In this document: positions 20,785-29,635 of the stretch, piece by piece
Layout: every line of letters begins with the position of its first letter
Numbering within the stretch: the first letter of the stretch is position 1
NCBI GenBank assembly: GCA_041676265.1
Contig: JBAYSE010000001.1
Coordinates: forward strand, 1-33,767
Direction of reading: 5' to 3'
DNA length: 33,767 bases
Origin: DUOJ01 sp041676265
Lineage (GTDB): Bacteria; Spirochaetota; Spirochaetia; Sphaerochaetales; Sphaerochaetaceae
The notes under the pieces: model-generated
Seen by the model: only the letters and a program-made list of their open reading frames with translations
The model's database searches: none
What the model was told of the DNA's origin: nothing
Translations under genes and position numbers: made by a program

Positions 20785-22533
20785 ATGGTCTATATTGATA
20801 AACAGACAAACTTGCCGGTTGCCAACCTGAATCGCTCCCCTTTCGCTACAGATATCCCCTCTATGGAGTTAATTAGGGCCTCTAACGAAACCCTGCTCAA
20901 AGGGGTTTCTGGGTGGCGCAAAGTTTTCGCCCCTTCCCAAGAGAGCTTTCAAAGAGAGCTTTGCCAAGCGGACGCCTATTTGGTGGCTTTTGTTACCCAG
21001 GCCTTTATAGAGGCCTTTAAACCCCGTAAAGTAATTTTAGGGCTCGACACCCGCCCCACAGGAGGGGCTATTGCCGATATCGCTACTCGCCTTTTCTTGG
21101 CCCGTAAAGTTGCCGTTAAACACCTTTTCATTAGCGCCGCCCCTGAGATAATGGCCTACTCGGCCCATGAACAGTCCCTCTTTTTCTATATAAGCGCCAG
21201 TCATAACCCCGTGGGTTATAACGGTTTTAAATTTGGGTTTGCCGGGGGCGTAGTTGATGCAGAAGCAAATGAAAAAGTTTTGGAGCACTACCTAGCTCTC
21301 TTAAAAAAAAGCGAAGCTCTTGGGCAAGTCAAAGAGGCCATTGAGGGCGTTGATAAAGCGGAGTTAATAGCAACCCTCGATGCGATTGAAGCGCACAAAC
21401 TGAGCGCCTTGAAGCACTACGCTAATCTACTCAAGCAAACTTTTAACGCACAAATAAAATTCCACGCACCCCTGGGGATTGTGGGGGACCTTAATGGCAG
21501 TGCCCGCACCCTCTCCATTGATAAAACCTTCTTAACCTCCCTCGGGATAAAAACAGTTTTTTTTAATGCTGAACCGGGGGCGATAGTCCACCAGATAGAG
21601 CCTGAAGGAGAGGCCCTTGAGCCGTGTCGGCGGGCACTGGAAGAGCTTTATCAAGAAGATCAAACCTTCACTTTAGGGTATGTTTGCGATAACGATGGGG
21701 TCCGCGGGAATATTGTCTATATCGAGCAGGGGAGCAGGAAAGCCGCAGTAATTCCCAGTCAAAAGCTCTTGGCATTAATTGCTCTCATCGAGTTATCTTT
21801 AGCCAAAGAAAAAGACTCTAGGCCGGCATTGGTAGTCAACGATGCCACCTCTTTAATGCTCGATGAAGTGGCTGCTAAACTCGGTGTCACTGTTTTTAGA
21901 AGTGAAGTGGGTGAGGCTAATGTAGTTAGTCTGGCCGCAGAAAAACGCCGAGCAGGGTGGCAGGTACGTGTGGCTGGCGAAGGACCCAATGGGGGGAATA
22001 TCATTCACCCCAGCCGGGTGCGCGACCCACTAAACACCCTGGTAACACTTATTAAGCTCTTAGGCTCAAAGGAGAATTTCAAAAAGGTCACTAATCTTAG
22101 CACTAGGGCCTCTCTCAGTGGAGCTCTGGCAATGCTACCGCTACGCACCATCACTGAAATATCTTCGCCTGAAGCAAAGCTAAGCATTAAGGACGGTGAC
22201 CTTTCAAGAGTTAAAACGAACTACCTCAACCGGCTGCCCTCCGAGTTTGCCTCTCGGAAAGAGGTTTTAAACAAAGAGTTTAAGATCTACTCTTATAGGG
22301 TGGAACAAACCGAAGGGATTAAATTGAGAGTTGGCGCAGAGCGCCCACTACAAGGGGGCCTTAAAGTGCTTTTCCTCAATAAAGAGGGGCAAGCCAGCGA
22401 TTTCATTTGGATGCGCTCTAGCCGAACAGAACCTTTTCTACGTATCATAGCCGACGCCCAGGGAACCCACCAGAGACGCCACGACTACCTACTGGCCTGG
22501 CAAAGAGAGCTAATCTTAAAGAGCCAACGATAA
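20785..22533 (+). CDS. Phosphoglucomutase/phosphomannomutase family protein
   Basis: This family interconverts hexose 1-phosphate and 6-phosphate through a phosphoserine. The phosphoserine loop is 'ISASHNPVGYNGFKF' with Ser139. The metal loop reads 'CDNDGVRG' where the family usually has D-x-D-x-D-R, so the third Asp is Val. The sugar loop is 'GEGPNGGNI', and the phosphate-binding end is 'RSSRTEPFLRI'. At 582 residues from the ATG it has the length of the larger subgroup. The start at 20785 has AGG upstream and a strong promoter. Its end overlaps the convergent hexokinase end by 18 bases. Together with the hexokinase it supplies glucose 6-phosphate and glucose 1-phosphate exchange. Whether the altered metal loop keeps activity cannot be told from sequence. 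Confidence 0.85.
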   Translation: MVYIDKQTNLPVANLNRSPFATDIPSMELIRASNETLLKGVSGWRKVFAPSQESFQRELCQADAYLVAFVTQAFIEAFKPRKVILGLDTRPTGGAIADIATRLFLARKVAVKHLFISAAPEIMAYSAHEQSLFFYISASHNPVGYNGFKFGFAGGVVDAEANEKVLEHYLALLKKSEALGQVKEAIEGVDKAELIATLDAIEAHKLSALKHYANLLKQTFNAQIKFHAPLGIVGDLNGSARTLSIDKTFLTSLGIKTVFFNAEPGAIVHQIEPEGEALEPCRRALEELYQEDQTFTLGYVCDNDGVRGNIVYIEQGSRKAAVIPSQKLLALIALIELSLAKEKDSRPALVVNDATSLMLDEVAAKLGVTVFRSEVGEANVVSLAAEKRRAGWQVRVAGEGPNGGNIIHPSRVRDPLNTLVTLIKLLGSKENFKKVTNLSTRASLSGALAMLPLRTITEISSPEAKLSIKDGDLSRVKTNYLNRLPSEFASRKEVLNKEFKIYSYRVEQTEGIKLRVGAERPLQGGLKVLFLNKEGQASDFIWMRSSRTEPFLRIIADAQGTHQRRHDYLLAWQRELILKSQR

Positions 22534-23829
22534 CCCTGCAACCGCGGCACCAATCGTGGGAGAGTCCTCAATTCTTACAAACTGTACATAACGGTGGTGT
22601 TTTTGGTCTAAAAATTCCCTGAGGTACTGTTTGGTGTATGGCAAAAGGTTCTCAGTTTTGTAAAAAGTAGTCCCATCAGCATTCACACAAACAGGGTACC
22701 GGGGATTCTGGCCCCCCTCACCTTTTAAAACTGCAGCGCTGATATTAACTGCCGTGAGTTTAGCTGCCCGCGCAATAATGGCATCTAACAGAAGGTAGAG
22801 CGCTGTGGCGTCTTCTTCATTAGTCACACATTGCACTAAATCGTAATCGCGGTTGTGGGGTTCTTCCAAATAGTGGCTCATACGGGTGGTGTTTAACCGC
22901 TCTATTTGATTAAAGCGTCGTTTAAACTCACTGGAGAGAAGCCCCTCCTCAATTGCCTGCTCTAGAACTACCTGGCTGAAAGCTCCCAAATAGGCACCAC
23001 TAATCATTTTTTCAAAATGGTAGTTGTCGGGATGTTTAGTGGTGTCCATGAAGCGCCGGTCTAACCCTCCGGGAACCAGATAAAAACTCCCCGACTCGAC
23101 GTTAATAATCTGACTCCCCTCGCCGGTCAAGTTGAGCTTACCAATATGACTGTTTTTCTCAACATAGGCGGTGTTGGTCCCTGTCCCTAAGATAAAACCG
23201 ATATAATCGCTGTAGGGGGAGACACCTGTGGCAACTTTTCCCGCTAAAAGGGTCGCTACGGTATCGTTGACCACTGCTACCCTTTTAGCAGAGACATCGT
23301 GCCCTCGGCGCGCTAGCTCTCCTAGGAGGGAACGTCCTACCGGCATCCCTATAACTTCAGGGGCCTTTATCTCTTTTGAAAAAACCAGTGGTATGCCGTC
23401 TAAATCCTCGGTAATTTCGGCAGCGTAAGAGAAACAAAAGCCAATACGGTCGCTCTGGTCGATTAAAGGCTCCACCTGGTCGGCTAGGATAGAGAAAAAC
23501 TCTTTAGCCGAGACCTCTTTTTTAACCCCCGGCATGCCCCGTTTGTTAAAAGAGTCAATAACGGGCTCCATTTTCGCGTTGAAAGAGAGGAGGCAAGTTC
23601 TGAAATTAGTCCCACCGGCATCGAGTACAATGACTTTCTCGTGGCTTTTAACACTATTGCCGGCTTTTGTGTAGGTAGGGATCATGGCTAGGGAACTACC
23701 CCCTTTTTTCTCCAGTCCTTTGGCCATTTCACTTAAAAATGTGTCACAGCACGCTTGCATATCGAGGGTGTGGGGGGCAATTTTCCATCTCTCTAAAAAC
23801 TCTTCACAACGGGTAATAACATCTCTCAC
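22516..23829 (-). CDS. Hexokinase, eukaryote-type
   Basis: ATP-dependent phosphorylation of glucose and other hexoses, the first step of glycolysis. It has the eukaryotic-type hexokinase layout rare in bacteria but known in spirochaetes: 'VIVLDAGGTNFRTCLLSF' (phosphate 1 loop, residues 66-83), 'GFCFSYAAEIT', 'VVNDTVATLLAGK' with the catalytic Asp, 'GFILGTGTNTAYVE' and a C-terminal glycine-rich 'GAAVAGLSLAL'. The GTG at 23829 is preferred because GGAGG precedes it by 5 bases, while the longer frame to 23862 opens with TTG and has no ribosome-binding site. The protein is then 437 residues. It follows an exported-protein gene on the same strand after 66 bases. Confidence 0.92.
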   Translation of the reverse strand: MRDVITRCEEFLERWKIAPHTLDMQACCDTFLSEMAKGLEKKGGSSLAMIPTYTKAGNSVKSHEKVIVLDAGGTNFRTCLLSFNAKMEPVIDSFNKRGMPGVKKEVSAKEFFSILADQVEPLIDQSDRIGFCFSYAAEITEDLDGIPLVFSKEIKAPEVIGMPVGRSLLGELARRGHDVSAKRVAVVNDTVATLLAGKVATGVSPYSDYIGFILGTGTNTAYVEKNSHIGKLNLTGEGSQIINVESGSFYLVPGGLDRRFMDTTKHPDNYHFEKMISGAYLGAFSQVVLEQAIEEGLLSSEFKRRFNQIERLNTTRMSHYLEEPHNRDYDLVQCVTNEEDATALYLLLDAIIARAAKLTAVNISAAVLKGEGGQNPRYPVCVNADGTTFYKTENLLPYTKQYLREFLDQKHHRYVQFVRIEDSPTIGAAVAGLSLAL

Positions 23830-23895
23830 AGTAGCCTCCAAAGGGGGATGCTTTGCGTCCAATATAGGCTAACAAGGCTAATGTGTCCACACTTT

Positions 23896-24504
23896 TTAGT
23901 GAAATAGAGCTTCACCTGTCGACAGGAAATCTTGTGAGTCGGCGCTCACTGCCAAGGGAATTATCTTCCCTTTTTGTACCCCTTCCAGGGGGAACATAAA
24001 TTCTCCTTGAAGGTTAAAGGGAGCTCTAAAGCGGCGCCCGCTAACTTCTAAATCGACGCTCCCTTGGTACCTAAAGGGGTAAGGGGCCGCTTTCCTTTCC
24101 CCCTGTAAAACACCCGTAAAAATTACTTCCCCCTCATAAAGGGCTTGCGGAGCGAGAAATTCAACCAGCTTAGTATAATCGGGGAAGATGGGGATTACGC
24201 TACTGAGAAGTAGCTCTAAAAAGCCCGTTGGCGGGGCTTGGGGCGGGGGGCTTTCTAAAATGATCATCCTCAGACGCCCTAAATCTGCCGCATCCAGCTC
24301 CACTCTAATATTGGTAAAGGCGGCATCCGTTTTTAGTGTGAGGGAGTCATCGCGGAGATCGAGCTTTTGAGCGGCAAGTGAGGTAACCGCCGCTATTACG
24401 ACCGACTGTAAGGCCACCCTAACCTCAGTTTCACTGGGAAAAGCCGCCTGCAAAGGGGCAATCAAGAGAGTGAGTATTGCTAGAGTCAAAACTAAGTATT
24501 TCAC
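23896..24504 (-). CDS. Exported hypothetical protein
   Basis: The start is GTG at 24504, preceded by AGGGGGA at 8-9 bases. That gives a compact signal peptide 'MKYLVLTLAILTLLIAPLQA' with cleavage after residue 20. An earlier ATG at 24555 would add 17 unlikely residues. The mature 182 residues contain a beta-rich body ('DDSLTLKTDAAFTNIRVELDAADL', 'YEGEVIFTGVLQGERKAAPYPFRY', 'FRAPFNLQGEFMFPLEG'), suggesting a periplasmic lipid-binding or barrel-like fold. It has no cysteine for lipidation. No family is recognised. It lies upstream of hexokinase and divergent from exonuclease I. Confidence 0.65.
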   Translation of the reverse strand: MKYLVLTLAILTLLIAPLQAAFPSETEVRVALQSVVIAAVTSLAAQKLDLRDDSLTLKTDAAFTNIRVELDAADLGRLRMIILESPPPQAPPTGFLELLLSSVIPIFPDYTKLVEFLAPQALYEGEVIFTGVLQGERKAAPYPFRYQGSVDLEVSGRRFRAPFNLQGEFMFPLEGVQKGKIIPLAVSADSQDFLSTGEALFH

Positions 24505-24548
24505 CAAAAAATTCCCCCTTAATAAGAGGATACCAAAACACCCTTTTA

Positions 24549-24577
24549 GTGTCAAAATAAACCTAATGTGTTATAGT
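24549..24577 (+). promoter_or_regulatory. Promoter of exonuclease I, possibly giving a leaderless message
   Basis: GTGTCA (24549-24554), 17-bp spacer and TATAGT (24572-24577). The expected start site is about 24584, one base before the ATG at 24585. No ribosome-binding site is present between the -10 box and the ATG. Confidence 0.5.
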
Positions 24578-24584
24578 TACATTT

Positions 24585-26195
24585 ATGAAACAGCGCGAGA
24601 CATTTTTTTGGTACGATTTGGAGACTTTCGGCCTCGATTCGAGAAGCGACCGCGTAGCCCAATTTGCCGGCATTAGGACCGATAAAGACCTAAAAGAAAT
24701 TGATGAACCGGTTGTCCTCTATTGCCGTTTGAGTGACGATTATCTGCCCGACCCGTTAGCCTGTTTAATAACCTATATCACGCCTGACGTGGTGGCTGAA
24801 AAAGGGGTGAATGAAAGTGAATTCTTCGGACAAATCAACGCCATTTTAAGTCAGCCTTACACCTGCGCTGTCGGTTACAACTCCCTCCGTTTTGATGATG
24901 AGTTCATCCGTAACGGATTTTTTAGGAACTTTATCGACCCTTATAAAAGGGAGTACGCCAATGGCAACAGCCGTTGGGATATCTTGGATTTAGTGCGGGC
25001 AGCGCACGACTTACGCCCTGAGGGAATTGTCTGGCCTATCAAAGAGGAGACGGGCAATCCCTCTTTTAAATTAACCGACTTAACACAAGCTAATGCGATT
25101 GCCCACACCCATGCCCATGACGCCTTGAGTGATGTGCGGGCCACCATAGAAGTAGCCCGCCTCATTAAGAGGCATCAGCCGCTCCTCTTTACCTACTACC
25201 TAACCCTCAGGAGTAAACAGAAGGTAAAATCCTTCGTGAATGTCATGGGGGAGCCGGTTCTGCTCACAGCCGCCCCATTCACGCGCTCAGAGGGGTGCTC
25301 AACGCTAGTGATGCCCCTCAGCGGCCACAGCAAGAACCCCAACAGCGTATTGGTCTTTGACCTACGTCAAGACCCGACACCTTTAATCAACGCTGCGAAG
25401 GCTTTTAATGAGGTAGAGCAGCTCGAGTTAATGGAAGACGATTTCAGAAAAACTGCTCAGCAGCTGAAGAGGGCTTCTGAGAGCAGTCTTGGCGTTGAAC
25501 AAGCCCTCCGAGAGGGCACCAGGCAACTTTTAGAGGGGGCTAACCTCCTCTCTAACCTCCCCCGGCTCATCGATGGCAGTAGCCAACTTCTACAAGTCAA
25601 AGGATTGCACCGTGTTGCCATAAACCGGGTCCCCTTCTTTAGTCCCCTTTCGGTAATCGACGACGAGGTAGCCAAAAGGCTAAATCTGGATGTCGGAAAA
25701 TGTATGGAGCACTATGAGAGGTTAAAAGCGGTTCCCACTGTTGCCCTCAATTTACGTAAAGCACTCGATAAAGAGGAGTTCTTAAGTATCGATGATGTCG
25801 ACTACTCCCTCTACAGTGGAGCGTTCTTTTCAGATGCGGACGCTCAGCGGTTTGCAGAAATCCGTGCAACTGATCCCCAAGAGTTGTGGGCAAAACGGTT
25901 TAACTTTGACGACCCGCGATCCTACGAGTTGCTATGGCGCTACCAGTGCCGCAATTGGCCCGAAGTCTTAAGCGATGCAGAGCGCCTCCGTTATAAGAGC
26001 TTCTGTGCATTACGCTTAATCCAACCCCCAGCTAGCGACGCAGTTACGCTCGATTTTTTCGCCCGTAAAATTAGAGAAAAGATGGCTTCCAACTCGACCA
26101 AAGCGGAAGATAAAGAGGTCTTAGCCGCTTTAGAAAAGTGGGGAAGAGCGCTGTGCGAGCGCATCGGATTAAAATACCCTACCCCTCGTCGGTAA
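24585..26195 (+). CDS. sbcB: Exonuclease I (SbcB family, DEDDh)
   Basis: Exonuclease I degrades single-stranded DNA from the 3' end and works in recombination and mismatch repair, with SSB as partner. The match to the E. coli family is direct along the nuclease half. Shared blocks include 'WYDLETFGLDSRSDRVAQFAGIRTD' (Asp11, Glu13), 'YCRLSDDYLPDP', 'LITYITPD', 'VGYNSLRFDDEF', 'NSRWDILDLVRAAHDLRPEGI' and 'AHDALSDVRAT' with His178 and Asp183. The middle SH3-like domain and C-terminal helical part follow; the total of 536 residues is slightly above the usual 475. No ribosome-binding site is visible. The family is best known from gammaproteobacteria, so its presence here may reflect transfer. The SSB encoded in this window lacks the standard tip that exonuclease I binds. 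Confidence 0.93.
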   Translation: MKQRETFFWYDLETFGLDSRSDRVAQFAGIRTDKDLKEIDEPVVLYCRLSDDYLPDPLACLITYITPDVVAEKGVNESEFFGQINAILSQPYTCAVGYNSLRFDDEFIRNGFFRNFIDPYKREYANGNSRWDILDLVRAAHDLRPEGIVWPIKEETGNPSFKLTDLTQANAIAHTHAHDALSDVRATIEVARLIKRHQPLLFTYYLTLRSKQKVKSFVNVMGEPVLLTAAPFTRSEGCSTLVMPLSGHSKNPNSVLVFDLRQDPTPLINAAKAFNEVEQLELMEDDFRKTAQQLKRASESSLGVEQALREGTRQLLEGANLLSNLPRLIDGSSQLLQVKGLHRVAINRVPFFSPLSVIDDEVAKRLNLDVGKCMEHYERLKAVPTVALNLRKALDKEEFLSIDDVDYSLYSGAFFSDADAQRFAEIRATDPQELWAKRFNFDDPRSYELLWRYQCRNWPEVLSDAERLRYKSFCALRLIQPPASDAVTLDFFARKIREKMASNSTKAEDKEVLAALEKWGRALCERIGLKYPTPRR

Positions 26196-26267
26196 AAATT
26201 CATTAAAAATGGATGGGGATTGCTTTAACCCGAAATTCATGATTTGATACGCAAAAAGGAGATGAAC

Positions 26268-27668
26268 ATGAAGAATAAAGGGAAGGTTGGCGTTGGTGTA
26301 ATGGCTTCTTACGGGGTAGGAAAGTTTCTAGCCGAGTTTTTAACGGGAGCCTTTGGTGCCATTGTCTTTAAGTTTTATGAGACTGAAATTGGTCTTGCCG
26401 CCGGGTATGCTGCTATTGCCACTATCATCTACTCCTTATGGAATGCCGTAAACGACCCAATAATCGGCTACATTACCAACCGGCGGGCCCCTTTTGCCCA
26501 CAAATTAGGACGTCGCTTCCCCTGGATTATTATTGGTTTAATTTTTAGTGCCTTTACCTTTGTCCTCATCTTTGCAGTACCCACTGCTTGGCGGGAACAG
26601 GTGAAGACCAACCCACTACCGGTATTCATCTGGATGGTCATCTCTATTTGTCTCTACGATGGAGCCTACTCCCTATGGGAAGTTAACTACCAATCGGTCT
26701 ACCCCGACAAGTTTAGGACTCAAGAGGTGCGCACTAAAGCGGCCGCTATTAGTACCGCTGTCGGTGTCTTAGGCGTGGCCGCCGGCTTTGTGGTTCCTCC
26801 CCTCTTTTTCTCCTATGGGGACGTTGGTAGCTACCTCGTCAGTGGCTGGGTAATTGCCGCTTTCGCCGTAGGCGGAATGCTCCTCATTATCCCCGGGATT
26901 CATGAAACTAAAGGGATGATTGAGCGCTTCATCAAACAGCAGCAGATGATTAAGACCGAAAAAAAGAGTGAGCACAAGTTTTTCCCCAGTATGAAGCGGG
27001 CTTTAAAACACCGGGACCTGATTGCTTTTATCCTTCTGCTCTTCCTCTACCAGTCGGGAACGATGTGTATGACGAGCTCTATCCACTACGTCGGCAACTA
27101 CATTCTAGGCGTCCCCAGCAGCGGCACTACAACAATCTTCGCCGGCATGTTAGTTGGAACCCTCCTCTCAATTCCCCTCTGGTCCCTTTTATCGAAGAAG
27201 TTAAAGAACAATCAGAGGATGCTCCTCATTACCAGCTTAGTGATGGCCCTTTTTGCCTTCCCTATGACTTTCGGAAGAACCAAAACCTTCTTCACAATCT
27301 TTATGGCTCTGTGGGGAGTCGGCTTCGGTGGTTTTTGGACCTTCATGACCCCTGCTATGGCCGATATCGTTGACTCTATTGTTGTCAAAGATAAGCGCCG
27401 TGATGATGGAGTTTTGATGGGTATCAGGGCCTTCTTTATGCGTTTTTCCTATGCCAGTCAAGCCATTGTGTTCTGGATTATTCACCGTTTAACCCACTTC
27501 GCAGATAACCCCAGTAGTCAAAGTGCCCAGATGGGAATCGGTCTCCATATGGCGGCTATCCCGGCTCTCTTTTTCGTTGCGGGGGCGGTGGTATTTTACT
27601 ACATGAATACCTTAACTCCTCAAAAGGTGGCAGAAAATAAAAAGGAGTTGGCTACGCTGGACATCTAA
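26268..27668 (+). CDS. GPH-family sugar:cation symporter (MFS, MelB-like)
   Basis: This family imports glycosides, pentosides and hexuronides with H+ or Na+. Twelve membrane segments are expected. The N-terminal 'SYGVGKFLAEFLTGAFGAIVFKFYETEIGL' and 'ATIIYSLWNAVNDPIIGYITNR' with Asn-Asp in the second helix region match the GPH signature. 'RAPFAHKLGRRFPWIIIGLIF' is the conserved cytoplasmic loop, and 'GVGFGGFWTFMTPAMADIVDS' lies in the C-terminal half. ATG at 26268 is preferred because AAGGAG lies 7 bases upstream and two earlier in-frame starts sit on or before that site. Length is 466. It stands alone between exonuclease I and prfA; the substrate cannot be inferred. Confidence 0.85.
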   Translation: MKNKGKVGVGVMASYGVGKFLAEFLTGAFGAIVFKFYETEIGLAAGYAAIATIIYSLWNAVNDPIIGYITNRRAPFAHKLGRRFPWIIIGLIFSAFTFVLIFAVPTAWREQVKTNPLPVFIWMVISICLYDGAYSLWEVNYQSVYPDKFRTQEVRTKAAAISTAVGVLGVAAGFVVPPLFFSYGDVGSYLVSGWVIAAFAVGGMLLIIPGIHETKGMIERFIKQQQMIKTEKKSEHKFFPSMKRALKHRDLIAFILLLFLYQSGTMCMTSSIHYVGNYILGVPSSGTTTIFAGMLVGTLLSIPLWSLLSKKLKNNQRMLLITSLVMALFAFPMTFGRTKTFFTIFMALWGVGFGGFWTFMTPAMADIVDSIVVKDKRRDDGVLMGIRAFFMRFSYASQAIVFWIIHRLTHFADNPSSQSAQMGIGLHMAAIPALFFVAGAVVFYYMNTLTPQKVAENKKELATLDI

Positions 27669-27722
27669 GGGGACAAATCGTTATACTTACTTTCCACGAA
27701 AGAGCATAGGAGAGATGAGATA

Positions 27723-28787
27723 ATGATAGAGATTCTCCAGAGGTTTGAACCCCAATTCATAGAACTCGAGAAGAAGTTAGCCGACCCCCATATCATGGAG
27801 GACATTGCCAATTACCGTACCCTCATGCAGGAGCGTAGCCACTTAGAACCGATTATTGAGGCGTTAGGCAACCTCCGTAATCTCCAAGAAGAACTCTCAG
27901 CGGCTAAGGAGATGCTGCACGAGACAGACGAAGAACTCGCCGCCATGGCTAAAGACGAGGTAGCCTCTCTTGAGCATGAGATTGAGGAGATTGAGCAAAA
28001 AAGTAAGATGTTCTTAATCCCTCCAGATCCAATGGAGGGGAAAAATATTATTATGGAGATTAGAGCCGGTACCGGGGGGGACGAAGCGGCTCTCTTCGCT
28101 GCCGACCTGTTTAGGATGTATTCCCATTTTGCCGAGAAGAACCGTTGGAAAATAGAGATTATGAGCATGAACGAGACCGGTATCGGTGGCTTCAAGGAGC
28201 TTATTTTCTCCATCTCAGGAAAGGAAGTTTACGGTAATCTTAGATGGGAAAGCGGAGTTCACCGGGTACAGAGGGTTCCTGAAACAGAATCCGGAGGTAG
28301 AATTCATACCTCGGCAGTAACCGTTGCGGTCCTCCCTGAAGCTGAAGAGACCGATATCGAAATTAAGCCTGATGATCTCAAAATTGATGTAATGCGTAGC
28401 AGTGGCCCTGGCGGGCAGCACGTCAACACCACCGACAGTGCCGTTAGACTGACCCACCTACCCACAGGTTTGGTGGTAACTTGCCAAGATGAGAAGTCTC
28501 AAATTAAAAACAGGGCAAAAGCCATGCGGGTATTACGCTCTCGTCTCTACGATTTAGAAGAGGCTAAAAAAGCTTTAGAGCGGGCCGACAATCGGAAGAA
28601 CCAAGTTGGTTCGGGAGACCGCTCGGAGCGTATTAGGACCTATAACTTCCCCCAAAACCGTTTGACAGACCATCGTATCAACCTTACGTTGTACAAACTA
28701 GAGTTAGTTTTAGCCGGAGAATTGGATGAGGTCGTGGAAGCTCTAAAAATAGCCGCCGGAGAGGAGGCTCTCAAGGAGTTGCAATGA
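27723..28787 (+). CDS. prfA: Peptide chain release factor 1
   Basis: RF1 recognises UAA and UAG stop codons and triggers peptide release. The domain order is normal: an N-terminal coiled helical domain (1-100), the codon-recognition region with 'RVPETESGGRIHTSAVTVAV' (PET in the position of the PxT motif, 186-188), and the 'GPGGQHVNTTDSAVRLTH' loop with GGQ at 230-232. At 354 residues it has the standard RF1 length, and the PxT-type motif distinguishes it from RF2. AGGAGA lies upstream of the ATG. Its stop overlaps the start of prmC, the methylase that modifies the GGQ glutamine. The presence of an intact RF1 means UAG should be read as stop in this genome. Confidence 0.95.
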   Translation: MIEILQRFEPQFIELEKKLADPHIMEDIANYRTLMQERSHLEPIIEALGNLRNLQEELSAAKEMLHETDEELAAMAKDEVASLEHEIEEIEQKSKMFLIPPDPMEGKNIIMEIRAGTGGDEAALFAADLFRMYSHFAEKNRWKIEIMSMNETGIGGFKELIFSISGKEVYGNLRWESGVHRVQRVPETESGGRIHTSAVTVAVLPEAEETDIEIKPDDLKIDVMRSSGPGGQHVNTTDSAVRLTHLPTGLVVTCQDEKSQIKNRAKAMRVLRSRLYDLEEAKKALERADNRKNQVGSGDRSERIRTYNFPQNRLTDHRINLTLYKLELVLAGELDEVVEALKIAAGEEALKELQ

Positions 28788-29635
28788 TGACTGTGCAAGA
28801 GGCTCTTAGCCAAGGGAGTAAAGCCATTTCACAAACACAGGTCTCTGCCACCCCCCTCCTAGATGCTTCACTACTGCTATGTAAAACGACCGATCTTAGA
28901 CATGCAGAGCTTTACAGTCAGTCACTAAAAACCCTCTCAGAAGAAACTGTAGAGGCCTATCATGCGTTGGTAAAACGGCGCTGTGAAGCGGAGCCCGTGG
29001 CTTATCTTGTGGGTTACCGTGAGTTTTATGGGCGCCAATTTTTAGTCTCTCCCTCTGTCCTGATTCCCCGTCCTGATAGCGAGACCCTCGTTGAAGCGGC
29101 TTTGGAGCGGCTCTCCCCTAGTTCAGAGTCTGCCGTATTGGATCTATGTTGTGGCAGTGGTTGCATTGGCTTAACTCTGGCCTGTGAGAGACCCAAGCTC
29201 GACCTAACCCTCTCTGACATCTCTAAGCACGCACTGCTTGTCGCCCAACAGAACAATCTGTCCCTGCTGAAAGGCCAAGCTAAAGTTGTTGAGTCGGACC
29301 TGTTTGAGGCCTTTAGATCAGAAAAATTTGCTCTAATAGTCACCAACCCACCGTACCTCACCTCGCCATGGTATAATGCGTGTGAAAAGCAGGTTAAAAG
29401 AGAGCCTTCATTGGCCCTTTTAGGGGGCGACAGCGATGGCTTAGCCCTTATTAGGAGAATTGTCGATGAGGCGGGTTACTACCTGCTTAACGGAGGGTCG
29501 CTGTTGATTGAGTGTGACTGGCGACAAAACGCCACCGTGACAGAACTCCTCGTGGCGAAAGGGTTCTCAGATGTTAAGAGTTACTCAGATCTCGCTGCTC
29601 TAAAAAGAGTTGTAGGGGGGACATTTTATGTATGA
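28784..29635 (+). CDS. prmC: Release factor glutamine methyltransferase
   Basis: PrmC methylates the glutamine of the GGQ motif in release factors using S-adenosylmethionine. An N-terminal helical domain (1-75) is followed by the Rossmann domain with 'VLDLCCGSGCIGLTLA' as the SAM loop and 'VTNPPYL' (Asn188, Pro189, Pro190, Tyr191) as the catalytic NPPY motif. 'FLVSPSVLIPRPDSETLVE' is the usual lead-in. At 283 residues it is of normal length. The start overlaps the prfA stop (ATGATGA) and its end overlaps the rel start by 8 bases, so prfA, prmC and rel form one tightly packed unit. Confidence 0.95.
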   Translation: MMTVQEALSQGSKAISQTQVSATPLLDASLLLCKTTDLRHAELYSQSLKTLSEETVEAYHALVKRRCEAEPVAYLVGYREFYGRQFLVSPSVLIPRPDSETLVEAALERLSPSSESAVLDLCCGSGCIGLTLACERPKLDLTLSDISKHALLVAQQNNLSLLKGQAKVVESDLFEAFRSEKFALIVTNPPYLTSPWYNACEKQVKREPSLALLGGDSDGLALIRRIVDEAGYYLLNGGSLLIECDWRQNATVTELLVAKGFSDVKSYSDLAALKRVVGGTFYV

